Shown here one piece after another: positions 52,839 to 61,192 of a stretch of DNA of 64,000 nt (position 1 is its first letter; each line of letters opens with the position of its first letter). Source of the DNA: Archangium sp. (GTDB lineage: Bacteria; Myxococcota; Myxococcia; Myxococcales; Myxococcaceae); the NCBI GenBank assembly GCA_030695565.1, contig JAUYRZ010000064.1:1-64000 (forward strand), in the 5' to 3' direction. The notes below the pieces were generated by a model. The model searched no databases. It was not told where the DNA came from and saw only the letters and a program-made list of their open reading frames with translations. Made by a program: the position numbers and the translations under genes.

Positions 52839-53813
52839 TCAAGTCGGCAACAAAGTCATCTCTTGCGAGAAGTCCTCTGAAGCAAACTCGAGCGTGAGCG
52901 CGCCACCGAGCCGCACCTTCGCGCCGGGCCGCACCAACAACTCTTCACCCCGCGCCACGGCGCGCCCGTCGATCTCCGTCGTACTGGTGGAGACCGAACG
53001 CAGCATGAAGCCATCCGCCCGGCGGTGCAGCTCGAAGTGCCACCGGCTGATCCGACTCTGCAGGTTCGGATCAGACAAGGTGATCACCACGTCATTCGCG
53101 ATGGCGCCGTCTTGCTCACGAAGGCGCCCGAAGCGAATCACGTCGAGCGTCGGCAGGCGCTGTTCAGAGCCGTCTTCGAAGCGCACCTTGGTGGGGAACT
53201 TGGTCGCATCGAGCCAATCCAGGGTGAACAGCTCTTGCGGCTTGTCGACGCCCTTGAGCTCCACCGCGCGCTGACGCCGGCTCTTCAGGCGCAGCTCGAT
53301 CTCCGTCAACTCCGAATGCGCCGCCAGCGAGAGGCGGATTTCGCCCGAGCCCGCCGACCCCGCCACCCGGCTGCAGAAGTTCACCGCGTCGCCGGCCACC
53401 AGCACGCCGTCGGTGAGCACCGGGCCGATGTGCACGCCGATGCGCAGGTTGAGCCGGTGTTCGGGCGCCCGCGAATCGTTGTCGCGCACGATCGAGCGCT
53501 GCAGCCCCACCATCGCGCGCGAAGCGGCAGTCACGCTGTCGAAGCAGAGAAAGACGCCGTCACCCGCAGTGTCGACCACCCGGCCGCCTTCAGGAGTGAT
53601 GGCCGCGTTCACCAGGTCGTAGTGGCGCTGCTGCAGCTTGCGGCCGGCCTCGTCACCGAACCGCGCGAAGTACGGCGTCGAGCCGACCACGTCGCTGAAC
53701 ACCAGGGCGAGCCGCTTCTCGAACCGGCGCACGATCGCCTTGGACAAGACGTCCTGAAGACGGATCAGCTCCGTCATCGACAACTGCTCTGCGAGTTCTT
53801 CGAAGGTACTCAC
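52839..53813 (-). CDS. Class III adenylate/guanylate cyclase with C-terminal FHA domain
   Basis: 324 residues from a GTG at 53813 (an in-frame TTG lies two codons upstream). The cyclase domain (~35-190) has both metal-binding Asp (VFSDVVGSTPYF and TAGDGVFLCF) and the Asn/Arg transition-state pair (VAGDAVNFCSRV). The specificity Lys usual before T-x-G-D is Asp here (VVDTAGDG), so substrate choice is unclear. The FHA domain (~215-310; IRFGRL, SRISRWHFEL) binds phosphothreonine, linking it to Ser/Thr kinase signalling. It lies 14 bases downstream of the TPR/CNB gene on the same strand. Confidence 0.9.
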   Translation of the reverse strand: MSTFEELAEQLSMTELIRLQDVLSKAIVRRFEKRLALVFSDVVGSTPYFARFGDEAGRKLQQRHYDLVNAAITPEGGRVVDTAGDGVFLCFDSVTAASRAMVGLQRSIVRDNDSRAPEHRLNLRIGVHIGPVLTDGVLVAGDAVNFCSRVAGSAGSGEIRLSLAAHSELTEIELRLKSRRQRAVELKGVDKPQELFTLDWLDATKFPTKVRFEDGSEQRLPTLDVIRFGRLREQDGAIANDVVITLSDPNLQSRISRWHFELHRRADGFMLRSVSTSTTEIDGRAVARGEELLVRPGAKVRLGGALTLEFASEDFSQEMTLLPT

Positions 53814-53827
53814 GGACAAAACCCAGC

Positions 53828-55093
53828 CTAGCGCCCCGCCGACAAGGTGCGGACTCGTTCTGCCAGGTTGCTGCTGAAGAGCCGGTAGATGCGCATGGCC
53901 GCGTTGGGTGTGTTGAACACGTATTGCTTGAAGGCCTCGCGGGAAATGAAGAGCGCCTTGACCTGGGTGCGCGCGGTGACCCGGGCCGAGGTGGGGCCGT
54001 CGAGCAGGAGCGAAATCTCACCCACGTAGCCGCCCACGCCCAGGGTGTTGAGCAGCCGCGAATCGGGGCCGATGCCGCTGAAGACCTCGACCTGGCCGTC
54101 GATGATGACGAAGAGCCCGCGGCCTGCCTGGCCGGGCTCGATGAGGTGCATGCCGACGCCAAAGCCGTGCTGCACGCAGACGCGGAACAACGAGCGCATG
54201 TCCTCCAGCGACAGGTCGCCGAACATCGGCAATGCCTTCAGAAAGCCGTACGCGTCTCCGCCGGGCGTGGCGGTGGGCATGGGCAAGGCGGCGCGCAAGA
54301 CGGGAATGGGCTGGGGGGTCTGGGAAGGCGCTGCGGGAATGCGGGCACGCACCTTGGCGGCGGCGGCCGGGTTGTTCGTCGACTCCAGCAGGCGCGCCAG
54401 GTACTCGAGCAGCCCGCTGTCGTTTCGGGTCTTCTCGGAGGCGCGCACGCTGGTCATCAACAACTCCACCGCGCGGTCGGTGTGACCGTGGTGGGTCATC
54501 AACTCTGCGAGCCGCATGGTGGGCTGAATCGCGTCGGGGGTGGCGGCCACGCAGGCGCGCAGGGTCTCCACTTCACCGTGCAGGTTGCCCAGGTCGCGGT
54601 AGAGCGCGGCGGCGGCTTCGAACTTCTGACCGCGCGCGAGCGTCTCGGCCATCTGCTCCTTGGAGCCCGCCTGGCCATAGAGCGCCACCGCGTCGTCGAG
54701 CCGGCCGCCTCGTTCGTAGGCAGCGGCGGCCTTCATGATTTCGCCGAGGCGCTTCCAGGCGTCGGCGGCGCGCACGAAGTCGTTGGCCTGCTCGAAACAG
54801 GGCGCGGCTTCCGCGTCGAGCTTGAGCGTCTGGTACACCTCGCCCGCAGCCGCGAAATCACGCGCGCGTTTGAACATCAGCGCGATGGCTTTTTTGAGCT
54901 CGAACGAAGCGGTGACGGCCTCGAGGATGAGGCCCGCGCGCGCGGAGGCACCGGTCTCTTCGTAGAGGCGCACCGCGCCGTCGATGTCTTGCCGGGCGAG
55001 CTGGCCTCGCAGCTGTGAGAGGGGACCACCGACGGGAACGAACTGGCCATCAGCGTCGTCGCCCAGAAACTCGAACTCGAGGGAATGCGTCAT
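53828..55093 (-). CDS. TPR protein with C-terminal cyclic-nucleotide-binding domain
   Basis: 421 residues from the ATG at 55093. The N-terminal ~260 residues are TPR-like helical repeats (LYEETGASARAGLILEAV, AAAGEVYQTLKLDAEAAPCF, ALYRDLGNLHGEVETLRACV). The C-terminal ~135 residues form a CRP-type cyclic-nucleotide-binding domain (FVIIDGQVEVFSG, VGEISLLLDGPTSARVTA). The Arg that normally grips the cyclic phosphate appears to be Thr in the phosphate-binding cassette. No DNA-binding domain is present, so it would act by protein contact. The cyclase-FHA gene follows 14 bases downstream; the two form a likely source-and-receiver pair. Confidence 0.9.
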   Translation of the reverse strand: MTHSLEFEFLGDDADGQFVPVGGPLSQLRGQLARQDIDGAVRLYEETGASARAGLILEAVTASFELKKAIALMFKRARDFAAAGEVYQTLKLDAEAAPCFEQANDFVRAADAWKRLGEIMKAAAAYERGGRLDDAVALYGQAGSKEQMAETLARGQKFEAAAALYRDLGNLHGEVETLRACVAATPDAIQPTMRLAELMTHHGHTDRAVELLMTSVRASEKTRNDSGLLEYLARLLESTNNPAAAAKVRARIPAAPSQTPQPIPVLRAALPMPTATPGGDAYGFLKALPMFGDLSLEDMRSLFRVCVQHGFGVGMHLIEPGQAGRGLFVIIDGQVEVFSGIGPDSRLLNTLGVGGYVGEISLLLDGPTSARVTARTQVKALFISREAFKQYVFNTPNAAMRIYRLFSSNLAERVRTLSAGR

Positions 55094-55131
55094 CTGTGAG
55101 CGGAAGCTACCACCGAGTGTGCTGCGCCTGT

Positions 55132-55175
55132 GCTCCCTCTCCATGCGCAGCGGGGAGCAGGGTCGGGGGGCACCT
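55132..55175. repeat. Dispersed palindromic repeat, diverged copy
   Basis: CTCCCTCTCCATGCGCAGCG followed by GGGAGCAGGGTCGGGGGGCA; in the divergent gap between the TPR/CNB gene and the DUF1801 gene, so it may also affect their promoters. Confidence 0.65.
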
Positions 55176-55213
55176 GCGCACCTGACAGCAGAACGCAGAG
55201 AGCTGGTACAGGA

Positions 55214-55681
55214 ATGGTCATGAAGAGTCGAAAGCCCGCGGGAAAGACGAAGCCGAAGGCTGCCGCGAAGAAGAAGCAGAAGGTGGTGCTGCTCTCGGGT
55301 GGCAACCCGCAGATCGCGAAGGGTGATGGCGACGCGCCGGTGCAGGCGTACATCGCCGCGATGCCGGGCTGGAAGAGTGCGCTCGGCAAACGCATCGATG
55401 CGCTCATCGAGAAGAGCGTTCCCAGCGTGCGCAAGACGGTGAAGTGGAACTCGCCCATGTACGGCGTCGAGGGCGGCGGGCTCTTCTTGGGTATGCACAG
55501 CTTCACCCGCTACGTGAAGCTGGCGTTCTTTCGCGGCGCGTCGCTCAAGCCGATGCCTCCGGGTACCAGCAAGGACCCCAAGACCCGCTACCTCGACATT
55601 CACGAAGATGACGCGCTCGACGAGGCGATGCTCTCGAAGTGGTTCAAGCAGGCGGCGAAGTTGCCGGGCTGGATGATTTAG
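55214..55681 (+). CDS. DUF1801-domain protein
   Basis: 155 residues from the ATG at 55214; the ATG two codons later at 55220 fits the upstream AGGA better. A Lys/Ala-rich N-terminal tail (KPAGKTKPKAAAKKKQK) precedes a DUF1801 (YdhG-like) domain: VQAYIAAMPGWKSALGKRID, VRKTVKWNSPMYGVEG and FTRYVKLAFFRGASLKP. The function of this family is not established; some members bind small ligands. It is convergent with the FAH gene. Confidence 0.85.
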   Translation: MVMKSRKPAGKTKPKAAAKKKQKVVLLSGGNPQIAKGDGDAPVQAYIAAMPGWKSALGKRIDALIEKSVPSVRKTVKWNSPMYGVEGGGLFLGMHSFTRYVKLAFFRGASLKPMPPGTSKDPKTRYLDIHEDDALDEAMLSKWFKQAAKLPGWMI

Positions 55682-55693
55682 CCCGGCTGCTAT

Positions 55694-55729
55694 GCCCTCA
55701 CCCTTGAAGCCCTTGAAGGGAGAGGAGAC
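55694..55729. repeat. Dispersed palindromic repeat, diverged copy
   Basis: CCCTCACCCTTGAAGCCCTT followed by GAAGGGAGAGGAGAC; between the convergent stops of the DUF1801 and FAH genes, able to form a hairpin (CTTGAAG/CTTGAAGG region). Confidence 0.6.
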
Positions 55730-55730
55730 A

Positions 55731-56714
55731 CTAAACGGCAGTGATGCGGACCCTTTGATCGATGCGGCCGAAGATGCTCTTTCCTTCGGCATCCTTCATT
55801 TCGATTTCGACGCGATCGCCGTTCTTCATGAACTGCGTCTTCGGCGCGCCGGTCTCGATGGTCTCGATCATCCGTACCTCCGCCAGACACGAGATGCCCC
55901 TCGCGCGCTCTTCGTTCGACACCGTGCCGCTGCCGAGAATCGTGCCCGCGGTGAAGTTCCGCGTCTTCGCGATGTGCTGCATCAGGTCGAAGAAGCTGAA
56001 GTGCATCTCGGGCCCCGCGTGCGTATCGCCCACCAACGTGCCGTTGAGCCAGGTCTGCAGCGTCAGGTGCAGCCGACCGTCTTTCCACGCGCTGCCCACT
56101 TCATCGGGTGTCACAGCGACGGGTGAGAAAGCAGTCGCCGGTTTGCCCTGGAAGAAGCCAAAGCCCTTCGCGAGCTCATCGGGGATCAAGTTCCGCAAAG
56201 TGACGTCGTTGACCAGCATCAGCAGCCGCACGTACTTGCCCGCGTTCGCCGAGGTGGTGCCCATCGGGGTGTCGCCCAGCACGACGGCGACCTCAGACTC
56301 GAAGTCGACGCCGAACTTTTCATCACGCGCCACGATGTCTTGCGTGGGCCCGAGCATCTCGGACGAGCCGCCCTGGTACACGAGGGGATCCGTCTTCAAC
56401 GTGGGCGGCGGCTCGGCTTTACGCGCCTTCCGCACCAGGATGACGTGATTCAAATAGGCCGATCCATCGACCCACTCATACGCGCGGGGAAGCGGCGCCA
56501 TCAGCTTGGTCGCGTCGAACGGCTCGCTCTTCACGGTGCCGGCTTCGAGCTCCGCAGCGAGCTTCTGGAGCTTCGGTTCCACCTCATCCCACATGTCCAA
56601 CGCCGCCTGCAGCGTGGGCGACACCCCTGTAGCGAGGGTCCAGGCCGAGAGATCTCTCTTCACCACGAGGAGGGCGCCATCCCGGCTACCCGTTCGCAAG
56701 GTCGCGAGCTTCAT
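55731..56714 (-). CDS. Fumarylacetoacetate hydrolase (FAH) family protein
   Basis: 327 residues. The FAH fold is clear: SAYLNHVILVRKARKAEPPP, the metal-binding DFESEVAVVLGD (two Glu and one Asp ligand), LVNDVTLRNLIP, GTILGSGTVSNEE and a C-terminal RVRI strand. Members cleave C-C bonds in 1,3-diketo acids such as fumarylacetoacetate or acylpyruvates, in the cytoplasm. It may belong to tyrosine or aromatic breakdown; the tryptophan dioxygenase is 40 kb away, so linkage is not supported. The exact substrate is unresolved. Confidence 0.9.
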   Translation of the reverse strand: MKLATLRTGSRDGALLVVKRDLSAWTLATGVSPTLQAALDMWDEVEPKLQKLAAELEAGTVKSEPFDATKLMAPLPRAYEWVDGSAYLNHVILVRKARKAEPPPTLKTDPLVYQGGSSEMLGPTQDIVARDEKFGVDFESEVAVVLGDTPMGTTSANAGKYVRLLMLVNDVTLRNLIPDELAKGFGFFQGKPATAFSPVAVTPDEVGSAWKDGRLHLTLQTWLNGTLVGDTHAGPEMHFSFFDLMQHIAKTRNFTAGTILGSGTVSNEERARGISCLAEVRMIETIETGAPKTQFMKNGDRVEIEMKDAEGKSIFGRIDQRVRITAV

Positions 56715-56803
56715 AGGCCCCTAGTCACCGGCTGGCCGGATCGAAGTCAAGGGCCGGGAAAGGACTTGTCTGCGGCAGAGAGGGGCCTACGCTGCCGTCG
56801 CTC

Positions 56804-58147
56804 ATGCCCGAGGAGCTGGGGCTTTCCCCCGTCCACCGCATCATCGAGACCTATTCCCGCGCTGTCGAAGCGCTGGGACTGGGTGTTCCTCCGCTCTTCA
56901 TCGAGCGGTGGGCGGTGGCGGTGCACCAGGCGCTCTCTTCCCGCGCGCGCGAGTTTCACACGCATCAACACGTGCTCGAGCTCGTGCGGGATGCGGATGC
57001 CATCGAGACGCTCGCCGCGCTGTACCACGACATCGTCTACGTTCAGGTCGACCTCGACGTGCCCACGCACTACGCCGAGCTGCTCCGGCCACTGGTCGCG
57101 CGCGACACGAGTGAACACGGCTGGAAGCTGCTGCCTCACTGCGGCACCGACCCGACCGCGAAAGACGTGCTCGAGGTGTTCGGGTGCACGCCGGGCCAGG
57201 TGCTCACGCCCTTCAGCGGCTTGAACGAGCTGGCCTCTGGGCTGGTCGCCGCCAAAGAACTCGAAGGCGTGCTCACCCGAGAGCAGATCCTCGCGGTGGT
57301 CGCGTGCATCGAGGCGAGCATTCCGTTCCGTGATGGTGAAGCGGTCGCGTTGCGCGATCGGCTCACCACGCTGGGCATCAGGCCCGAAGACATCGGCGTG
57401 ATGGTGCGGAGGGCCACCCGGCTGTCGAACAACGACGTGGGCAACTTCGCCGACCCCGATCCGGCGCGCTTCCTCGACAACACCTGGAAGCTCTTGCCCG
57501 AGACGAACCCGTCGCTCCACACCCCGACCACGTACAGCATCCGTGATTACCGGGTGGCGCTGATGAAGATGGAGGGCTTCCTCTCCAAGCTCCCCGCCGA
57601 GCGCGTGTTTCACACCTGGGGTGGTGAGCCTTCACCCGAAGAACACAGCAAGCGCATCGCCGCGGCCGCGAACAACATCCAGCTCGCCGTGCGCTACATG
57701 CGCTGCAAGCTGTACTCGTCGTCGGTCATCGAGGCGCTCGCCTCCGAGTCGGGTGGCGATGGGCCGCTCCCCTACTTCATCGGTGGCAACGCAGAGACGC
57801 CCGGCGCGAACATGAAACGCATCGAGCAGTTCATGCCCACGCCGGTGGTCGAGCGGGAAGATCTGGTCGACCCGATCCTCCGGCAGCTGCTGCAGGGCGG
57901 GCGCGCGACCAACTCGAGCTTCGACATCTCGCCTTCGCCGCTGGCCGATTATCTGTACGTCGCGCTCGGTGAGGCCCGGTTGATGAAGGGGCTCCAGGAA
58001 GCACGCACCATGTGGGACGCGACGATCTCTCCGCGGATGTTCCTCTCGCTGCAGCCTCGTGAGCCGATGTTGATCATCGCCAAGGCGACGGGCGAGATGG
58101 CGCCGACACGCGCAGGTGCGTTGGCTGAGTTGATGAAGCTCCTCTGA
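56804..58147 (+). CDS. HD-superfamily metal-dependent phosphohydrolase with extra C-terminal region
   Basis: 447 residues. The N-terminal ~190 residues carry an HD-type site: REFHTHQHVLELVRDADAIE followed by LAALYHDIVYVQ (H...HD pattern), as in predicted HD hydrolases that act on nucleotides or phosphoesters. The C-terminal ~250 residues are helical with no recognised domain (VFHTWGGEPSPEEHSKRIAA, ARLMKGLQEARTMWDATISP, LIIAKATGEMAPTRAGALAE). No signal peptide is present, so it is cytoplasmic. The substrate is unknown. Confidence 0.75.
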   Translation: MPEELGLSPVHRIIETYSRAVEALGLGVPPLFIERWAVAVHQALSSRAREFHTHQHVLELVRDADAIETLAALYHDIVYVQVDLDVPTHYAELLRPLVARDTSEHGWKLLPHCGTDPTAKDVLEVFGCTPGQVLTPFSGLNELASGLVAAKELEGVLTREQILAVVACIEASIPFRDGEAVALRDRLTTLGIRPEDIGVMVRRATRLSNNDVGNFADPDPARFLDNTWKLLPETNPSLHTPTTYSIRDYRVALMKMEGFLSKLPAERVFHTWGGEPSPEEHSKRIAAAANNIQLAVRYMRCKLYSSSVIEALASESGGDGPLPYFIGGNAETPGANMKRIEQFMPTPVVEREDLVDPILRQLLQGGRATNSSFDISPSPLADYLYVALGEARLMKGLQEARTMWDATISPRMFLSLQPREPMLIIAKATGEMAPTRAGALAELMKLL

Positions 58148-58179
58148 TCCCCCTCGCCCTGCGAAGCGGGGAGAGGGGA
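58148..58179. repeat. Dispersed palindromic repeat at convergent gene ends
   Basis: TCCCCCTCGCCCTGCGAAGC followed by GGGGAGAGGGGA. It fills the gap between the stops of the HD gene and the ASH lipoprotein gene and could act as a bidirectional 3' hairpin. Confidence 0.75.
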
Positions 58180-58180
58180 C

Positions 58181-61114
58181 TTACGGGTTGCACATCGTCG
58201 GGTACTCGAGCTCCACCACGTCGCCCGGCAACAACGTGATGCTGGTGAACGTCACCGCGCTGCGCGTCACATCGAACGTCCAGTTGCGCACCATGTTCGC
58301 GCCCTGCTCCGGCACGGCCACGCCACCCACCGTCACGTTCGGCAACGCCCCCGGAGCCAGCGGCGCCCGCAGCGACAACGACGCCCGCGCACCGAACAAG
58401 GTGGGCGCGACCGACGACTCGAACAACGTCGCATCACGCACGATGTCGCAGTGCTCTGCCACCACGCCTCCCAGTTGCTGAGCAGCCGTCCGCTGCAAGG
58501 TGTTGGGTGAGGCCTCGTCATACGTACAGCCGGTGCTCACCGCGCCGAACGGGCCCACCGCACTCCACGACAACCACTCGGGCCGCTGCGTGCCCTTCAA
58601 CGCGGCCAGCTGCGGAAGCAACACGGACATCGGCTGAACACTGCCCTCGCCTGCGTTGCTCAGCGACACCACGTTGAGGCTCGCGCTGCGCCGCAGAAAA
58701 CCGGCATTGAACCCCGCGATGCCCGGCCCGCTGAGCGCGGCGAGCGCAGGGCCCGCGAACGCCTCGATGGGGTTGCTCATGGCCGTGCCCACGTCGAACA
58801 ACTCCGCGAGTCGAGACGCCGGAAGGGTGTCGAGCGAGAGCCACTTCGCCGCGTCGACTTCCCGCAGCTGACCCAGCGTGGCGAGCGTCTCATCGGCCCG
58901 CACCGCTCCGATGCGAAGGCTCGCTCTTCTTGCCCGCGCGAGCGCGAGGAGTGAGTCTGCGCGCAAGGCGAGGCCATGCTGCATCTCACCTGCACCCGGG
59001 CTGGCGTCTTGAATGAGCACCGCATCGGCCGAGCTGGGCATCACGAAGCGATCGCGCTGGCGCCCACTCGCCTCAGCCCGACCCCGCAGCGGAACTCGCA
59101 GCTTGCGTGTGCCACCGGTGACCGCCACCTCGAGCTCGAGCACGCCCGCGTGAACCGACACCGTCGACGGGTCGAACGCCACGCGCAGCGCATCGGCCGC
59201 GAAGGTGGAGACCGCCAGCCGCTGCGGAGGCATGCCCACCAGGGTCATCGCCGCGCTGCCGCTCACCTGCGCGCTGGTGATCACCACGTCTTCATTCGCA
59301 CCCGAACACCGATTGCCCAGGCCGAACGACTGCACCCGCGCACCACACGAAGGCGTCACCACGCCGAAGTCCCACTGCTCGGGAGAGATGAACAAGCAGC
59401 CATCGTCACTCGACACCTCGAGGGGAATCGCGCGCACCGGCGCCGCCACCGAGTTCACCGAGAAACGCAGCGTGGGAAAGCGGCTGGTGCCCGGGGCGGT
59501 GGTGGGCAGGTACTCCACGTCGACCAGCCGGCGCTCGCCGGGGCTCACGGTGAACTGGGCGGGCCCCGCGCGCACGTCAGCGCTGCCGTCGATCCACAAG
59601 CCCTGCACCACGCAGGTGTTCAGCCCCTGATTCTCCAGCACCACCGCGCGCACCATCGGCGTGGGCGCGCGCACCGGCCCGAAGCTCACGGCCTGCGGCT
59701 GCGTCAGCACACAATCGGCCATCGGGCGAAGCCGCGCGGTCACCTCGAAACGAACCTCGGGCTGCTGCACGTCATCGGTGTGCAGCACCACGAACCATCG
59801 CCACGGTCCCGCGCCCGTCGGCCGGGTGCGCAAGGCGAGTGAAGCCTGCGCGCCCGGCGCAACGAGGATCGGACCGGCGAGGCCCTGGCAGACTCCAGTC
59901 ACTTCGTTGAAGGCGCCGGCACACAAATCACCTGCATGGGTGCCTGGATCGGCCTCGATGGTGAGCTGACTGACGGTGATCGCGCTCGGCGCGTCGTTGC
60001 TCAACGCCACCCCACTGGCGAGCGAGAGGCGTTCACCTTCGATCTCCGGCACCTCACCCAGCTCCATCGCGGAAGGCGTGACCAACAAACCCGCGCCCGC
60101 CCCCCGCGCGACGAGCGGTACCTCGAGCACGTCGGTGTCTGCCGTGACGACCAGCTTGCCGGTGACGGTGCCGGCGCCGAGCAGCCAGGCCGAGAGCGGC
60201 ACCTGCGCTTCACCGGGCCGCCACGCACCCATCGCATCGCGGTTGGCCGCGGGCAGCTCGAGCTGAGTCAGCCCCATGCGGAAGCCCGTGGTCGGACCAC
60301 CTGCTGAAGAAAACAGCTCCAGCGTCACCGGCACCACGCGGCTCAAGGAGTTGAGCAGCGTGGCGGTAGCCGTGGGCTGGCCGGGCGGCGTGATGGCTCC
60401 GAAGTCGACCGTGGTGGGGCTCGCGCCCAGGTATCGCTGCAGCACCGTCGCGCGCAGGGGCAGCTGCACCTCCTCGCACTCCGGACCCGGGTCGATGCGC
60501 CAGGTGGCGGCGTATTCGCCCACGCTGGGCGGTACGAGCTGAGCGCGCGCCTTGAGCGACTGCTGGGCGCTGATCGACTGCGTGCCCGACGGCGAATTGA
60601 CCGCGAGAATGAACGGCGCTCCGGGTGGCCCCACGAAGACATCGCGCCTGACCTCGAGCACGGGAAAATCGAACGAACGCTGGGGCCGCTCCGCAGGGAG
60701 CACCGCGCCGAAGTCGAGCTCGGCGGGCAACGCGCACCGGCCCGTCTCGAGGTGCCCGAAGAGGCTCAACGACGCGAGCTGCGTGCCCTGGCTCGAGGTC
60801 AGTCGCAGCGCGCCGTCGTGTTCTCCGGTCGGGGTGAACTCGATCAAAGCCGCCAGCAGGCCCCCGGCCTGAAGCGTTCCGCTGGCCAGCCCCGTGATGA
60901 GAAAGGCGTCGCCTTCGAGCTGGGGCTCCGCGAGCTCGACGTCGAGCTTCGAGACGTTGCGCACCATCACGGCCGTCTTCACGCGGCCGCCGCGGGGCCC
61001 AAAATCCAACACGGCGTCACGGGCGACCGTGCCGTCGGCGAGCTCGAAGACCAGCTCGCCTTCGGGCGCGGGGCAACCGAGGAAGAAAGGCAGGAGCAGG
61101 AGGAGCCGTCGCAT
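58181..61114 (-). CDS. ASH-repeat lipoprotein with degenerate vWA-like region
   Basis: 977 residues with a lipoprotein signal (LLLLPFFLGC). It has the same plan as the lipoprotein at 23586-26882: about six ASH-type repeats (VLDFGPRGGRVKTAVMVRN, ELDFGAVLPAER, VDFGAITPPGQP, SFGPVRAPTPMVRAVVLEN, WDFGVVTPSCGARVQSF), then a vWA-like part. Where the other protein has DDSCS, this one has QDASPGAGEM (~residue 700), so the metal-binding site is lost. The C-terminal ends also correspond (VELEYPTMCNP versus LEIQYVQSCF). An exported paralogue, probably a binding or scaffold partner. Confidence 0.88.
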   Translation of the reverse strand: MRRLLLLLPFFLGCPAPEGELVFELADGTVARDAVLDFGPRGGRVKTAVMVRNVSKLDVELAEPQLEGDAFLITGLASGTLQAGGLLAALIEFTPTGEHDGALRLTSSQGTQLASLSLFGHLETGRCALPAELDFGAVLPAERPQRSFDFPVLEVRRDVFVGPPGAPFILAVNSPSGTQSISAQQSLKARAQLVPPSVGEYAATWRIDPGPECEEVQLPLRATVLQRYLGASPTTVDFGAITPPGQPTATATLLNSLSRVVPVTLELFSSAGGPTTGFRMGLTQLELPAANRDAMGAWRPGEAQVPLSAWLLGAGTVTGKLVVTADTDVLEVPLVARGAGAGLLVTPSAMELGEVPEIEGERLSLASGVALSNDAPSAITVSQLTIEADPGTHAGDLCAGAFNEVTGVCQGLAGPILVAPGAQASLALRTRPTGAGPWRWFVVLHTDDVQQPEVRFEVTARLRPMADCVLTQPQAVSFGPVRAPTPMVRAVVLENQGLNTCVVQGLWIDGSADVRAGPAQFTVSPGERRLVDVEYLPTTAPGTSRFPTLRFSVNSVAAPVRAIPLEVSSDDGCLFISPEQWDFGVVTPSCGARVQSFGLGNRCSGANEDVVITSAQVSGSAAMTLVGMPPQRLAVSTFAADALRVAFDPSTVSVHAGVLELEVAVTGGTRKLRVPLRGRAEASGRQRDRFVMPSSADAVLIQDASPGAGEMQHGLALRADSLLALARARRASLRIGAVRADETLATLGQLREVDAAKWLSLDTLPASRLAELFDVGTAMSNPIEAFAGPALAALSGPGIAGFNAGFLRRSASLNVVSLSNAGEGSVQPMSVLLPQLAALKGTQRPEWLSWSAVGPFGAVSTGCTYDEASPNTLQRTAAQQLGGVVAEHCDIVRDATLFESSVAPTLFGARASLSLRAPLAPGALPNVTVGGVAVPEQGANMVRNWTFDVTRSAVTFTSITLLPGDVVELEYPTMCNP

Positions 61115-61192
61115 CGCGCCCGACCGTACACAGGATCCAGCTCACGGTGAGAGCGAGACAGATTCGCCGCGTCGCTGTAAATCGCGCCGCTC

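Noticed and set aside
55094-55792. N-terminal extension of the TPR/CNB frame to 55792
   Set aside because: It crosses the DUF1801 gene on the other strand; the ATG at 55093 begins the recognisable protein.
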